Source: JABMQB01 sp963677475 (GTDB lineage Bacteria > Bacteroidota > Bacteroidia > Bacteroidales > Prolixibacteraceae). From it: DNA of 64,000 nucleotides. The notes beneath the pieces were generated by a model that worked only from the letters and a program-made list of their open reading frames with translations, was not told where the DNA came from and made no database searches. Each line of letters opens with the position of its first letter. The stretch's first letter is position 1. The stretch is taken from NCBI GenBank assembly GCA_963677475.2, contig CAXXQD010000022.1, positions 558,001 to 622,000 on the forward strand. Reading direction: 5' to 3'. Positions 17,661-25,998 of the stretch are shown here, one piece after another. Both the position numbers and the translations under genes were made by a program.

Positions 17661-18246
17661 TCTTTATTATAAAATTCATCCGAAAAATGAAAAGCATTCT
17701 TTTGAGAACAGGCTGAATGCACTTCGATTATTAAATGAGACAGGCTACCAGGTAGGTACCGGGGTAATGGTAGGCTTACCATTTCAGACTATGGAAGATT
17801 TAGCAAACGATTTGTTGTTTTTTAAGGAAATGGATATTGATATGTGTGGCATGGGACCCTATGTGGAGCATGAAGATACCCCGCTTTTTGCACATCGGAT
17901 GGGATTGGAAACCCGGGAATACCGTTTCGACCTCACACTGAAAATGATTGCTGCCCTTCGTTTGCTCATGCCCGACATAAACATTGCGGCAGCAACAGCT
18001 TTACAGGCTATTGATCCCGCCGGAAGGGAAAAAGCATTGGCCATTGGTGCCAACGTGATTATGCCAAACCTCACACCATGTGAATACCGGAAAGAGTATA
18101 AATTATATGCCGACAAGCCTTGTTTGGATGAGGATGCAGAATTATGTAAAAACTGTCTCGAAGCACGTATTGAAATTGCCGGAAGCGAGATTGGTTTTGG
18201 GGAATGGGGCGACTCCAGGCATTTTTTTAATCGGATGAACAAATAA
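17605..18246 (+). CDS. hydE: HydE, 3' portion (frame +1 relative to 5' part)
   Basis: The frame opens after a TAA at 17602-17604 and reads ESGAHRYLLRIESSNPDLYYKIHP, the exact HydE continuation of the 5' part, then TGVMVGLPFQTMEDLANDLLF, the family's central helix, and the C-terminal ANVIMPNLTPCEYRKEYKLY. An internal ATG at 17767 is only a fallback start; the sequence upstream of it is HydE too. Joined with the 5' part by removing one base, the protein would be about 365 aa, normal for HydE. The stop is 4 nt from the convergent cutC stop. If the frameshift is real, the organism lacks a working HydE from this locus. Confidence 0.85.
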   Translation, partial: RKESGAHRYLLRIESSNPDLYYKIHPKNEKHSFENRLNALRLLNETGYQVGTGVMVGLPFQTMEDLANDLLFFKEMDIDMCGMGPYVEHEDTPLFAHRMGLETREYRFDLTLKMIAALRLLMPDINIAAATALQAIDPAGREKALAIGANVIMPNLTPCEYRKEYKLYADKPCLDEDAELCKNCLEARIEIAGSEIGFGEWGDSRHFFNRMNK

Positions 18247-18249
18247 GTT

Positions 18250-18873
18250 TCAATACAAATCACCCACAATCTTTCTTCCATGGAACTCCGTTACTCTGGT
18301 TTCTTTTTGGATTTTCAGAATGTTTTTATCGGTGACTTTGCCTGCTGCCATAATTTTAGGTTTTCCTTGTGAAAGGGTAACTAATTGTTTTAAAATCGTA
18401 ATTCCTTCCATGGCAGTTGCTTTTCCACCCGAAGTCAAAATTCTGGTAATCCCTTTTATGTTGGTGAGTAAATTGTACGATTTTATCAAGTCCGGGGTGT
18501 CATCAAAAGCTTTATGGAATGTAACTTCAAGCGGCTGTGCATAGAGTGCTAATTGCGAAGTGTTTTTTATATCAATTTCATTGGATGGTGTTAATAGGCC
18601 AAGTACAATGCCTTGGGCACCTGCTTTTTTTGCGCAATCAATATCATTTTTCATTTGATCTATTTCCTGTTCCGAGTAAACGAAACCGCCGCTTCGTGGA
18701 CGAACCATTACCATCACCGGAATTAAAAGCTTAGAACAAACTTCGTTCATCATCTCAAATAGAGGAGTCAAACCATCCAGTTCAAGATGTGAACATAACT
18801 CAATGCGGTCAGCCCCTCCTTTCTCTGCCAAAAAAGCTTCTTCTAAAGTTTCAACACATGCCTCTTTTTTCAT
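18250..18873 (-). CDS. cutC: CutC family protein
   Basis: 207 aa, TIM-barrel protein of the CutC family, once linked to copper homeostasis though the biochemical role is unsettled. The family N-terminal motif ACVETLEEAFLAEKGGADRIELCSHLELDG is split over residues 5-34; MVRPRSGGFVYS near 57 and VTFHKAFDD near 118 are also diagnostic. It is shorter than the E. coli protein (about 248 aa). It converges on hydE; upstream lies the terminator of the T9SS gene. Confidence 0.9.
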   Translation of the reverse strand: MKKEACVETLEEAFLAEKGGADRIELCSHLELDGLTPLFEMMNEVCSKLLIPVMVMVRPRSGGFVYSEQEIDQMKNDIDCAKKAGAQGIVLGLLTPSNEIDIKNTSQLALYAQPLEVTFHKAFDDTPDLIKSYNLLTNIKGITRILTSGGKATAMEGITILKQLVTLSQGKPKIMAAGKVTDKNILKIQKETRVTEFHGRKIVGDLY

Positions 18874-18884
18874 CGTTTAAAAAT

Positions 18885-18921
18885 AAAAAAAGGTTGGTCA
18901 AAAAATTTCACCAACCTTTTA
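18885..18921 (-). terminator. Rho-independent terminator of the T9SS protein gene
   Basis: Stem GGTTGGT/ACCAACC (18892-18898 and 18910-18916) extended by A/T pairs. On the minus strand it is followed by a T-run (complement of the A-tract 18885-18891). It lies 17 bases past the stop at 18938 and ahead of cutC. Confidence 0.85.
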
Positions 18922-18937
18922 AAAAATGCATGATTTT

Positions 18938-20185
18938 TTATTTTTTGATAATTTGTTTGGTCAGGACTTGTCCTCCTGATCTTAATTTAAGGATATACAT
19001 CCCTCGTTCAAAATCTTTCAGTGATATCTTGTTCTGAGGATTGGTACTTTGTTTTGATAGCAATACCTTCCCATTTATATCTATTATTTCAAATGCGTAT
19101 TTTCCTAGGTTGTCGTGTTTTAATATAAGCATATCTTTTGTTGGATTGGGATAGATTTGTACTTCCATTTTTGGCAGGTTATTTATCCCAACAACTTGGT
19201 CTTTATATAAAAATACGGTTGCCTCATTCTTTATAAAATTGTCACCGCTTTCATTGTAGTCAAAATAATCGGTGGATGTACTTCTTCCATTTTTATCGAG
19301 GTTGTAAATCATTAAACCATTGGGGGTCCAGGTCTGAGTTTCAGACATCCATGTGAAGAATGTCACATACTCAAGATCATCACCTGAATATATCAGTTTC
19401 ATTATTTCAACAAAATTGGAACTTGCCTCATCCCAAAATGAAGAAACTGATTTGATTAAATTGTCCGATTCATCGTAAAAGTATTCTTCCTTCGACTGCA
19501 TTTTATATTGGCTGGTTAGCATATCCCAGTTATACAAATAGTACCTTTTTCTTAGCCCATTTTCATAGGTAGTTGCATATTTTATTATTTGGGTCCAATT
19601 TGTATCAATTTCGGGCCAGTAAAATTGCTCTTCAACAATAGAGTCACAGTTGTTCAAATAATCCAATGTCTGTTTTATTGACTTTTTCCATGTAGATGCT
19701 TCATGTTGATATTCATACATTATTTGTTCTGTTCTTTGTTCCGACTCGTTAAAAGTGCTAATCCATTTGGTGTCTAATACCCAGTCCTGGGCAATGGTGT
19801 CGTAATTGTGATATACGGATGAGTCAGACAAGGTGCTGCTAAAAGAAAAATAAAAGTCACCTCGCGAATCAGGCACCCAAATGCCATTCTCCCAATCGTA
19901 CGAAGTGGTATAAATATCCTTGGTTCCAAACTCATATTCTGTTTTTGAAGTAGGAATACTATCTTCTGCTTGTGCACTTTTATTCGCCAGAGAAGTATAA
20001 TCAAAACTAAATGGGATTGCATTCAGTATTAAATAATCGGTTATTCTATGAAATCTGGATGTGCCCATTGCAGAATTCAAATATGGTACTTCTGAGGTTT
20101 TCTTTTTGTCTTTCGAAATGGAGTTTGAATAACTTAATTGAATACAAAGAATAGAGAATATTAGAAATAAAGGAAATTTTTTCAT
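18938..20185 (-). CDS. Secreted protein with type IX sorting signal
   Basis: 415 aa. A signal peptide (1-20) precedes about 250 residues built from repeated W/Y-rich strands (DWENGIWVPDSRG, TYENGLRKRYY, SSFWDEASSNF, TWMSETQTW), which resemble repeats of the YD/DUF-type found in extracellular Bacteroidetes proteins. The last 75 residues are a type A T9SS C-terminal domain: QIYPNPTKDMLIL, FEIIDINGKVLL, GMYILKLRSGG, TKQIIKK. Its cargo function is unknown. It has its own terminator and stands apart from the neighbouring genes. Confidence 0.85.
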   Translation of the reverse strand: MKKFPLFLIFSILCIQLSYSNSISKDKKKTSEVPYLNSAMGTSRFHRITDYLILNAIPFSFDYTSLANKSAQAEDSIPTSKTEYEFGTKDIYTTSYDWENGIWVPDSRGDFYFSFSSTLSDSSVYHNYDTIAQDWVLDTKWISTFNESEQRTEQIMYEYQHEASTWKKSIKQTLDYLNNCDSIVEEQFYWPEIDTNWTQIIKYATTYENGLRKRYYLYNWDMLTSQYKMQSKEEYFYDESDNLIKSVSSFWDEASSNFVEIMKLIYSGDDLEYVTFFTWMSETQTWTPNGLMIYNLDKNGRSTSTDYFDYNESGDNFIKNEATVFLYKDQVVGINNLPKMEVQIYPNPTKDMLILKHDNLGKYAFEIIDINGKVLLSKQSTNPQNKISLKDFERGMYILKLRSGGQVLTKQIIKK

Positions 20186-20356
20186 AATGTAGGTATTTTA
20201 AATTAGGGAAATAATTTTGGATTTATGTTCGCATAAAATTACATCTTACAAAGCTCAATGTCAATAGTTATTGCGAATGATGCAGTTATTTATATTTGTT
20301 CAAAATGATTGAAAGGCAAGTTGTTGCATTTTTCAAGTTATCCCGGTAATTTTCTA

Positions 20357-20364
20357 TACTTTTG
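20357..20364 (+). promoter_or_regulatory. -7 promoter element of miaA
   Basis: TACTTTTG fits TAnnTTTG, 26 bases upstream of the miaA start. Upstream TTG trinucleotides at 20321-20326 are too far (30 bases) for a standard -33 box. Confidence 0.4.
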
Positions 20365-20389
20365 AAGAAGTTTTTTTAGAAGGGAATTT

Positions 20390-21313
20390 ATGTCAGGATT
20401 CAATATTATATCGGTTGTGGGAGCCACGGCATCGGGTAAAACCTCGTTTGCAGCCAAATTGGCTTCCGAATTAAATGGGGAAATTATTTCGGCGGACTCA
20501 AGGCAGGTTTACCGTGGAATGGATATTGGGACTGGAAAAGATCTTGAAGATTATGTAGTCGATGGAAAAAATATCCCGGCTCATTTGGTTGACATTGTTG
20601 ATGCAGGATATCAGTATAATGTGTTTGAATATCAGCGGGATTTTTTAAAGGTTTTTGAAGACATGAAAACCCGGGGTGTATTTCCTGTTTTGTGTGGTGG
20701 AAGCGGGATGTACATCGAAGCTGTATTAAAAAATTATAAGCTTATTCAGGTGCCCGAGAATCCGGTTTTAAGGGAATCTTTAAAAGAAAAGGAACTGCCT
20801 GAGCTGGCAAAAATCCTTGAAAGTTACAAATCAAACCTGCATAATATTTCCGATATCAGTACTGCGAAAAGGGCAATCAGGGCCATAGAAATTGCAGACT
20901 ACTGTAGCAAAAACCCGGAACTGGAAACAAAAATAACACCCATTCACAGTTTAAATATCGGTATAAAATTCGATCGCTTATCAAGGCGAAAAAGGATTAC
21001 GGAACGGCTTCATCAACGCTTAAACGAGGGTATGCTGGATGAGGTAAAACAGCTCCTTGACTCGGGAATAAAACCTGAAAACCTGATTTATTATGGTTTG
21101 GAATACAAGTTTTTAACCCAACACCTGATAGGGCAATTGAGTTACGACGAAATGGTCAGCAAACTTAATGTGGCCATCCATCAGTTTGCAAAACGTCAGA
21201 TGACGTGGTTCCGAAGAATGGAAAAACAAGGAACAGTCATCCATTGGTTAGACGGGTACATGCCAATGGACGAAAAAATTGAAAAAACCATGGGCTTGTT
21301 AAATCATCCTTGA
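20390..21313 (+). CDS. miaA: tRNA dimethylallyltransferase
   Basis: Transfers the dimethylallyl group from DMAPP to A37 of tRNAs reading UNN codons, so it is one consumer of the mevalonate pathway product made by the 42-47 kb genes. 307 aa, normal. P-loop GATASGKT (11-18), SADSRQVYRGMDIGTGK (near 35-51), and the tRNA-contacting QMTWFRR near the C-terminus (about 273). It converges on the thioesterase gene with a 5-nt gap. Confidence 0.96.
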   Translation: MSGFNIISVVGATASGKTSFAAKLASELNGEIISADSRQVYRGMDIGTGKDLEDYVVDGKNIPAHLVDIVDAGYQYNVFEYQRDFLKVFEDMKTRGVFPVLCGGSGMYIEAVLKNYKLIQVPENPVLRESLKEKELPELAKILESYKSNLHNISDISTAKRAIRAIEIADYCSKNPELETKITPIHSLNIGIKFDRLSRRKRITERLHQRLNEGMLDEVKQLLDSGIKPENLIYYGLEYKFLTQHLIGQLSYDEMVSKLNVAIHQFAKRQMTWFRRMEKQGTVIHWLDGYMPMDEKIEKTMGLLNHP

Positions 21314-21318
21314 TTTTT

Positions 21319-22050
21319 TTAGCTTCGCTCTTTCCAGATCATTTTGGCTTTGATGAGGTCAATCGAATCCGATTCGCGCACCACGCTGCACAGATGAGTC
21401 AAATCTTCTTTCACCTCTTTTTTTACGGATAGCTGATCATTTGGCATCCCTTCTTTTAAAAAGTTGACCTCAAATTCAATCAATTCGTTTTTTTCATGAA
21501 AAGAAAAATCGTAACTGTCTAAAATCCTTTCGAGATAGCGCCCACTATTAAAATGTTGATTGATATCAATTTCGTTAAACAATACAGGTGAGAATTTTAA
21601 TTTTTCATCGCACTCTGGCGCCATGAGTTTTGATGGGTTTTCTCCAAAAACACTTTCATTATATGCCGGAACATTTTCCAACATAGATAGACGCTGGATA
21701 CGTTTTGTTTCAAGGTTTATTGCCAACCAACTACTGGTGGCTTCGATAATACATTCACCGTTTTCATCAAAAAACTGAAAATCACGGTATCCGTAAAAAC
21801 CATCGGTTCCCCTCGACCAGGTTGAAAGGCTGAATTTTTCTTTCCATGACGGTCTTCGGTAAATCTTTACCCATAGCCTTGACAGAACCCAAAACAACTT
21901 GCTTTCTTTTAGTTGATCATAGCCAAAACCCAATACATTCGCATGTTCGTTTGCGATTTCCTGCATGTGATAAAACAAAAATGAGGTCGATAGTTTTCCG
22001 AACCTATTGATATGGAACGATTTTATATAATGATCTGTGGTATATTTCAT
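21319..22050 (-). CDS. Acyl-ACP thioesterase (FatA/FatB-type double hotdog)
   Basis: 243 aa. Two consecutive hotdog folds as in bacterial acyl-ACP thioesterases, which hydrolyse acyl-ACP to free fatty acids. Family landmarks: Y(T)TDHYIKSFHINRFGKLSTSFLFYHMQEIA at the N-terminus (split 1-35), LWVKIYRRPSWKEKF, FDENGECIIEATSSW, and INQHFNSGRYLERILD, the DINxHxNxxxY-type catalytic region near residue 165. Bacterial members occur widely in anaerobes. Divergent from map across a 100-base region with promoters both ways. Confidence 0.85.
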   Translation of the reverse strand: MKYTTDHYIKSFHINRFGKLSTSFLFYHMQEIANEHANVLGFGYDQLKESKLFWVLSRLWVKIYRRPSWKEKFSLSTWSRGTDGFYGYRDFQFFDENGECIIEATSSWLAINLETKRIQRLSMLENVPAYNESVFGENPSKLMAPECDEKLKFSPVLFNEIDINQHFNSGRYLERILDSYDFSFHEKNELIEFEVNFLKEGMPNDQLSVKKEVKEDLTHLCSVVRESDSIDLIKAKMIWKERS

Positions 22051-22084
22051 ATTCTTGGGTTGATTATTTGATTAAACTTTTTCA

Positions 22085-22092
22085 CAAATTTA
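22085..22092 (-). promoter_or_regulatory. -7 promoter element of the thioesterase gene
   Basis: The minus-strand reading is TAAATTTG, a full consensus match 35 bases upstream of the start, back-to-back with the map promoter. Confidence 0.4.
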
Positions 22093-22101
22093 TTGTTCCG
22101 T

Positions 22102-22132
22102 TTTGAATAACTGCCAGTATTCACCATTTTTG
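22102..22132 (+). promoter_or_regulatory. Promoter of map
   Basis: TTTG (22102-22105), a 19-base spacer, then CATTTTTG (22125-22132), one mismatch from TAnnTTTG. This is the best -33/-7 pair in the window and lies 20 bases ahead of the map start. Confidence 0.55.
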
Positions 22133-22151
22133 CATAAAATTAACATTTTCC

Positions 22152-22925
22152 ATGAGCGAAATAATTATCAAAACCCAGGAACAAATTGAAGGTATTCGAA
22201 GAAGCAGCCAACTTGCAGGGGAGGCTCTAAATTTCATCCAACCTTATGTAAAAGCCGGAGTAAGTACCGAATTCCTGGATAGCAAGATAGAAGATTTTAT
22301 TACTGAAAACGGGGCAATTCCTGCCACAAAAGGATACAATGGTTATCCAAAATCTTCTTGTATTTCGCTAAACGAAGTGGTTTGTCATGGAATTCCTTCT
22401 GCAGAGGCCATTTTAAAAGAAGGGGATATTTTAAATATCGATGTGACTACCATATTGGATGGATTTTATGGGGATACTTCCAGAATGTTCACAGTTGGGG
22501 AGGTTGATAAAAAAGCGATGGAGTTGATTGAAGTCACAAAGCACTGTTTAGACTTGGGCATAAAACAAGTACAACCTGGAAATAATTTTGGGAATATTGG
22601 GTTTGTGATTAACCGTTATGCCAAAGCGAAAGGTTATTCTGTTGTTTATGAATTTTGTGGGCATGGAGTTGGCATTAATTTTCATGAGGCACCACAGGTG
22701 GACCATGCAGCGCGTAAAAACTCGGGCGAGAAAATGAAGCCGGGAATGATTTTTACTATTGAACCGATGATAAACATTGGGCGCCCATCTACTGTTATCG
22801 ATAAAAAAGATGGTTGGACAGCCCGAACTGTCGACAAAAAACTATCAGCCCAGTTTGAACATACTGTTTTGGTTACAAAAAGTGGTTTTGAAGTGCTCAC
22901 CGATGTGAATAATGAATACTTATAA
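22152..22925 (+). CDS. map: Methionine aminopeptidase type I
   Basis: Removes the N-terminal methionine from nascent proteins. 257 aa, type I without N-terminal extension. Metal ligands can be seen in order: Asp in NIDVTTILDG, Asp in YGDTSRMF, His in CGHGVGINFHEAP, Glu in FTIEPMI and Glu in QFEHTVLV. Monocistronic here, with its own promoter and a hairpin just after the stop. Essential housekeeping enzyme. Confidence 0.96.
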   Translation: MSEIIIKTQEQIEGIRRSSQLAGEALNFIQPYVKAGVSTEFLDSKIEDFITENGAIPATKGYNGYPKSSCISLNEVVCHGIPSAEAILKEGDILNIDVTTILDGFYGDTSRMFTVGEVDKKAMELIEVTKHCLDLGIKQVQPGNNFGNIGFVINRYAKAKGYSVVYEFCGHGVGINFHEAPQVDHAARKNSGEKMKPGMIFTIEPMINIGRPSTVIDKKDGWTARTVDKKLSAQFEHTVLVTKSGFEVLTDVNNEYL

Positions 22926-22929
22926 CATA

Positions 22930-22963
22930 AAAAAACGCTGGTGGCTAGCCAACGTTCTTTCTG
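22930..22963. terminator. Hairpin between convergent map and W-M repeat gene
   Basis: AACGCTGG (22934-22941) pairs with CCAACGTT (22949-22956) with one mismatch; the complement of the A-run at 22929-22935 gives a T-run on the minus strand and the plus side is followed by TTCTTTC. Probably a two-way terminator. Confidence 0.6.
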
Positions 22964-22988
22964 TTTTCATGTTTTCTTGATTGTTTTC

Positions 22989-23447
22989 TTATCCCCAAAG
23001 GCTCTCATTTGTCATCCATGTTTCTAGTTCTAGTTTTCCTTCCGCTTCGTTGTCAAAATAATTTTCGTCTTGCATCCATGGCTCTAAATCCAAAGGTTGT
23101 TCCATTTCATTAATTTCTTCCAATTCAACTTTATTGAAATAAGAATTATCGAACATCCAGTCTTCGGTTTCCAAGGTTTCTTGTTCAATGGATTCGTATA
23201 ATGGAAGTGAAATGGTGACTTCTGTACTTGATAATAGACTTGTTGGGGCAGCTTCATTTTCCACTGCTGGTGCTTCTACCAAAACAGAAGCAATTTCGTT
23301 AATGCTGTTGTGTGTTAAAACAGTATTCCAAAAGTCTTGGGCACTAACTGTGAAACTTAAAAGTACAATACTGATGAAAATTGCTGTTAACCTCAAAAAT
23401 GTTGCTTTAAATGTGATTTTGTTTTTGTTTTCTGTTTTTGTTTTCAT
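22989..23447 (-). CDS. Secreted acidic protein with Trp-Met repeats
   Basis: 152 aa, not assigned to a named family. A charged start and a hydrophobic segment (about 16-36, ending in VSAQ) form a signal peptide. The second half is strongly acidic and carries three copies of a degenerate unit: LETEDWMFDNSYF (about 95-107), LDLEPWMQDENYF and LELETWMTNESLW at the very C-terminus. Each has acidic residues, then Trp-Met, then an aromatic three to six residues later. Its upstream region has a promoter and paired direct repeats (23556-23606), so regulation looks specific. The repeats may be binding peptides; this is inference. Confidence 0.7.
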   Translation of the reverse strand: MKTKTENKNKITFKATFLRLTAIFISIVLLSFTVSAQDFWNTVLTHNSINEIASVLVEAPAVENEAAPTSLLSSTEVTISLPLYESIEQETLETEDWMFDNSYFNKVELEEINEMEQPLDLEPWMQDENYFDNEAEGKLELETWMTNESLWG

Positions 23448-23555
23448 GGCTTTTACCTCCTCTATGTTTTCTGTTTCTACTCTTATGACGCTTACTTTTC
23501 TAAAATGTTACAATTTGTATAGAACTTTTTTTAATAAATTACCTTTTATAGAATT

Positions 23556-23606
23556 GTAATATGCTATACAAATATAAGTATAAAAAAAGGTAATATGCAA
23601 TACAAA
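23556..23606 (-). promoter_or_regulatory. Promoter with paired direct repeats upstream of W-M repeat gene
   Basis: The 17-mer GTAATATGCnATACAAA occurs at 23556-23572 and 23590-23606 (starts 34 bp apart, one mismatch). A -7 element on the minus strand (TATATTTG, complement of 23569-23576) overlaps the first copy, and a TTG (complement of 23598-23600) in the second copy lies 21 bases upstream, a valid -33. A partial inverted relative (AATTTGTATAG) is at 23512-23522. The region also holds an inverted repeat, ATTACCTTTTATA against TATAAAAAAAGGTAAT. Confidence 0.5.
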
Positions 23607-23863
23607 GTACTATTTATTTTTATGCTATTTTTAAAAGTGCGACATAAGTATTTGATATACAGTAAATAAAAATTTAAAATATTTTTAGAAAAAAATCTTC
23701 GCAGTATAGAATTTTAGATGTATTGAACATAATTAGTGAATTTATTTCTGAAAATTGCTAAAAAAAAGGTGAGTAAATAGTTTAAATAAGCATATTGAAT
23801 GATTTAAAGGATAAAATGTATAATTTGAATATTCTTTATGGGCACGGAAAAAGCATAAAAATT

Positions 23864-23871
23864 TATCTTTG
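23864..23871 (+). promoter_or_regulatory. -7 promoter element of the GroES-like gene
   Basis: TATCTTTG, full match to TAnnTTTG, 22 bases upstream of the ATG at 23894. It lies within the longer open frame that starts at 23795 and so decides the start codon. Confidence 0.5.
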
Positions 23872-23893
23872 CAGAAGAATAGATAATAATAAT

Positions 23894-24277
23894 ATGTCCT
23901 TACAGATAGAAGAAAAAGATTTACAAAATTTTGTGATGGTTGGCGACAGGGTTTTGGTAAAACCTAAAAACCCGAGTGGAAGAACTAAAACAGGATTGTA
24001 TTTGCCACCAACGGTTCAGGAAAACGAAAAAGTACAAAGTGGTTATATTGTTAAAGTTGGACCGGGCTACCCAATTCCGGCTATGACCGATGAGGATGAG
24101 CCTTGGAAGGAAAACCGTGATGAAGTAAAATATGTTCCGCTTCAGGTGCATGAAGGTGACTTAGCGGTTTATATGAACAAGAGTGGGTTTGAGATTGAGT
24201 TTAACGCAGAAAAATATATTATACTTCCCCATTCTGCAATTTTATTGGTGATTCGCGACGAAAGTTTGTTTAAATAA
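23894..24277 (+). CDS. GroES-family co-chaperone-like protein
   Basis: About 128 aa from the ATG at 23894. The Cpn10 fold is recognisable: VGDRVLVKPKNP at the start, a mobile-loop-like SGRTKTGLYLPPT, GYIVKVGPGYPIP, GDLAVYMNKSGFEIEF and the closing EKYIILPHSAILLVI. It is about 30 residues longer than GroES because of an acidic insertion (about residues 64-85) around the beta-barrel roof. No groEL is next to it, and a regular groES-groEL operon would be expected elsewhere. Such stand-alone Cpn10-like proteins occur in Bacteroidetes and their role is uncertain. Confidence 0.8.
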   Translation: MSLQIEEKDLQNFVMVGDRVLVKPKNPSGRTKTGLYLPPTVQENEKVQSGYIVKVGPGYPIPAMTDEDEPWKENRDEVKYVPLQVHEGDLAVYMNKSGFEIEFNAEKYIILPHSAILLVIRDESLFK

Positions 24278-24304
24278 AAAAGCCATCTTTAAATAGAGAT
24301 GGCT
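24275..24304. terminator. Bidirectional terminator between GroES-like and aminotransferase genes
   Basis: Stem AGCCATCT (24281-24288) with AGATGGCT (24297-24304), 8-base loop. On the minus strand it is followed by a T-run (complement of 24275-24280), suiting the aminotransferase that ends at 24329; it also closes the plus-strand gene. Confidence 0.8.
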
Positions 24305-24328
24305 TCCTTATCTATTTAAGTATAAAAT

Positions 24329-25618
24329 TTATTTTACCTCCTTGCACGCATTATAAATTCCATCAAACATTTCTTTAACATCGCTTGCAGCAACAGCCGA
24401 GAATGCAATTCTGAGAACATTGTTTAGGTTGATCAAACCAATGCTATATTTTTCAATTAATATTTTTCTTATTGCTTCACCATCCAATCCTTCAGCAAGC
24501 TGAACGCACATAAAATAGCCTGAGTTAAAAGGCAACGCAGTAAAGACCTCTTTGTATTTTTCATCTTTCAAGGTTTCTTTAACGGCATCGTACCGTTTTT
24601 TCATAATGTCGTACTTTTCTTGCTTTTGTTCATGATATTCGGGGCTGTTAAATGCAGTTAACAAAAGTGTTTGTGAAATATTTGCCGCATTCGAAATGTT
24701 TCCCCTAACCGCTCCTGCGGTTTTGTTTTCAAGCGCCGTATATAATTCGGCATCACCATTTTTTATACCATAAGTAATAAAGCCAACCCTGAATCCCCAA
24801 ACGTAATCTTCTTTAGTAGCACCGTCAACTTTAACAGCCAACACATTCTTATGTAGCTGGCATAATGAGCTGAATATACTTTCTTTGGCAATCCCCTCTT
24901 CAAATACCAACCCAAAATAGGCATCGTCGGTAATTATAACAAGTTTATTTCCTGCTTCAGCAGATTCTTTTATTACTTCAAGAATTTCTTCGGTTTCTTT
25001 AAAGGTTGGGGTGTAACCGCTCGGGTTATTTGGGAAATTAAGGATTACTACTTTTTTTCCTATCCCCCCTTCAGCGAGTTTATTTTTAAATGCCTCAATG
25101 TCGAAAGCAGTATCTTTAAACAAGTTGAACTTGGTAAGTGGCGCTCCGTAAGTGTGCGTTAAGGTCAGGTTATAATTTCCCCAAAACAAATCAGGCACAA
25201 TTACTTCGTCCCCTTCGTTCAGGAACATATAACCAGCCATGCTAATACCATGGGTAAGGGCATTTGTAACCACTGGTAAACTTAGCTCAACATCTTTCAT
25301 CGAAGGGTTTTTCTCGTAAATCATGCTTTTCCACTTGGCGCGGATATCTGGACGCCCAAAACTTGGGGCATATGGAAATATCAACGATGGGTCAAGATTT
25401 ACCTTTGAAGCAATGGCTTCAAGCCTCATTGGTGTGCCATCGTCTTCAATAGCTGCACCAATTGTTGCATTTATCTTTGTGCCCTTGGCATCAGCAGATT
25501 GTCCTAAAATACCCTTTTTAGGAAAGAAAATATTCTTTCCCCTTTCGGAAAGGAGGTCAAAAACAACTTCATTTTTTCCTTTGATAACCTGATTTAATGC
25601 TTCAGCTTGTGGATTCAT
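24329..25618 (-). CDS. Class I/II PLP-dependent aminotransferase
   Basis: A 429-aa fold-type I aminotransferase. Visible motifs: NFPNNPSGYTP (substrate/PLP loop), TDDAYFGLVF (PLP-phosphate strand), and the Schiff-base lysine in DGATKEDYVWGFRVGF with the substrate-carboxylate Arg nearby. Substrate specificity cannot be read; the family includes aspartate/aromatic-type and LL-diaminopimelate-like enzymes. It is a single gene, closed by the terminator at 24275-24304. Confidence 0.88.
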   Translation of the reverse strand: MNPQAEALNQVIKGKNEVVFDLLSERGKNIFFPKKGILGQSADAKGTKINATIGAAIEDDGTPMRLEAIASKVNLDPSLIFPYAPSFGRPDIRAKWKSMIYEKNPSMKDVELSLPVVTNALTHGISMAGYMFLNEGDEVIVPDLFWGNYNLTLTHTYGAPLTKFNLFKDTAFDIEAFKNKLAEGGIGKKVVILNFPNNPSGYTPTFKETEEILEVIKESAEAGNKLVIITDDAYFGLVFEEGIAKESIFSSLCQLHKNVLAVKVDGATKEDYVWGFRVGFITYGIKNGDAELYTALENKTAGAVRGNISNAANISQTLLLTAFNSPEYHEQKQEKYDIMKKRYDAVKETLKDEKYKEVFTALPFNSGYFMCVQLAEGLDGEAIRKILIEKYSIGLINLNNVLRIAFSAVAASDVKEMFDGIYNACKEVK

Positions 25619-25998
25619 GTCCTTAAATTTTAATCAAATATTATACTTATTTTATTTGGCGAAAGATAGAAAATTTAAATTCAGCTTTAATTCCTACCAT
25701 ACGTTTTTCGAGCGAAACTTTGTAATCTTAACATTTTAAAGATACTAGTTGTTTTTCTATAAAAAAATAGAACCATGAGTTCAAATTATTTATGAAATTC
25801 CATGTGCTTAAACGACCATTTAAGCAGAGGTTCATCCATACAGGTATAAATACCCATTTTAATTCGTATTAATACGTAAAATAAAGAATATGTTTTATTA
25901 ATATATTGAATAGTAGTATCTTGTGGTTTGAAATACGTTAAGCTGACTTTTGCAAAAGGGTCGGTTTTCGTGTTTATTTTACCCTTTAAAATTGATTT
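25619..25998. other. Intergenic region with small palindrome
   Basis: No gene seen. A 12-bp perfect palindrome CGTATTAATACG lies at 25865-25876, about 120 bases upstream of the next gene, and a TTCTAT/ATAGAA hairpin around 25756-25773. No convincing -7 element for the gene at 25999. Confidence 0.4.

Larger units (their letters stand above)
23448..23893. other. AT-rich intergenic region between divergent genes
   Basis: No supported gene; a longer frame of the GroES-like protein begins at 23795 but a promoter inside it shows it is not used. The features here are the direct repeats and promoter at 23556-23606 and the GroES-like gene's promoter at 23864-23871. The rest is AT-rich leader. Confidence 0.5.

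Noticed and set aside
23795..23893. 33-residue N-terminal extension of the GroES-like protein
   Set aside because: A full -7 promoter element (23864-23871) lies inside it and family members start near the ATG at 23894.
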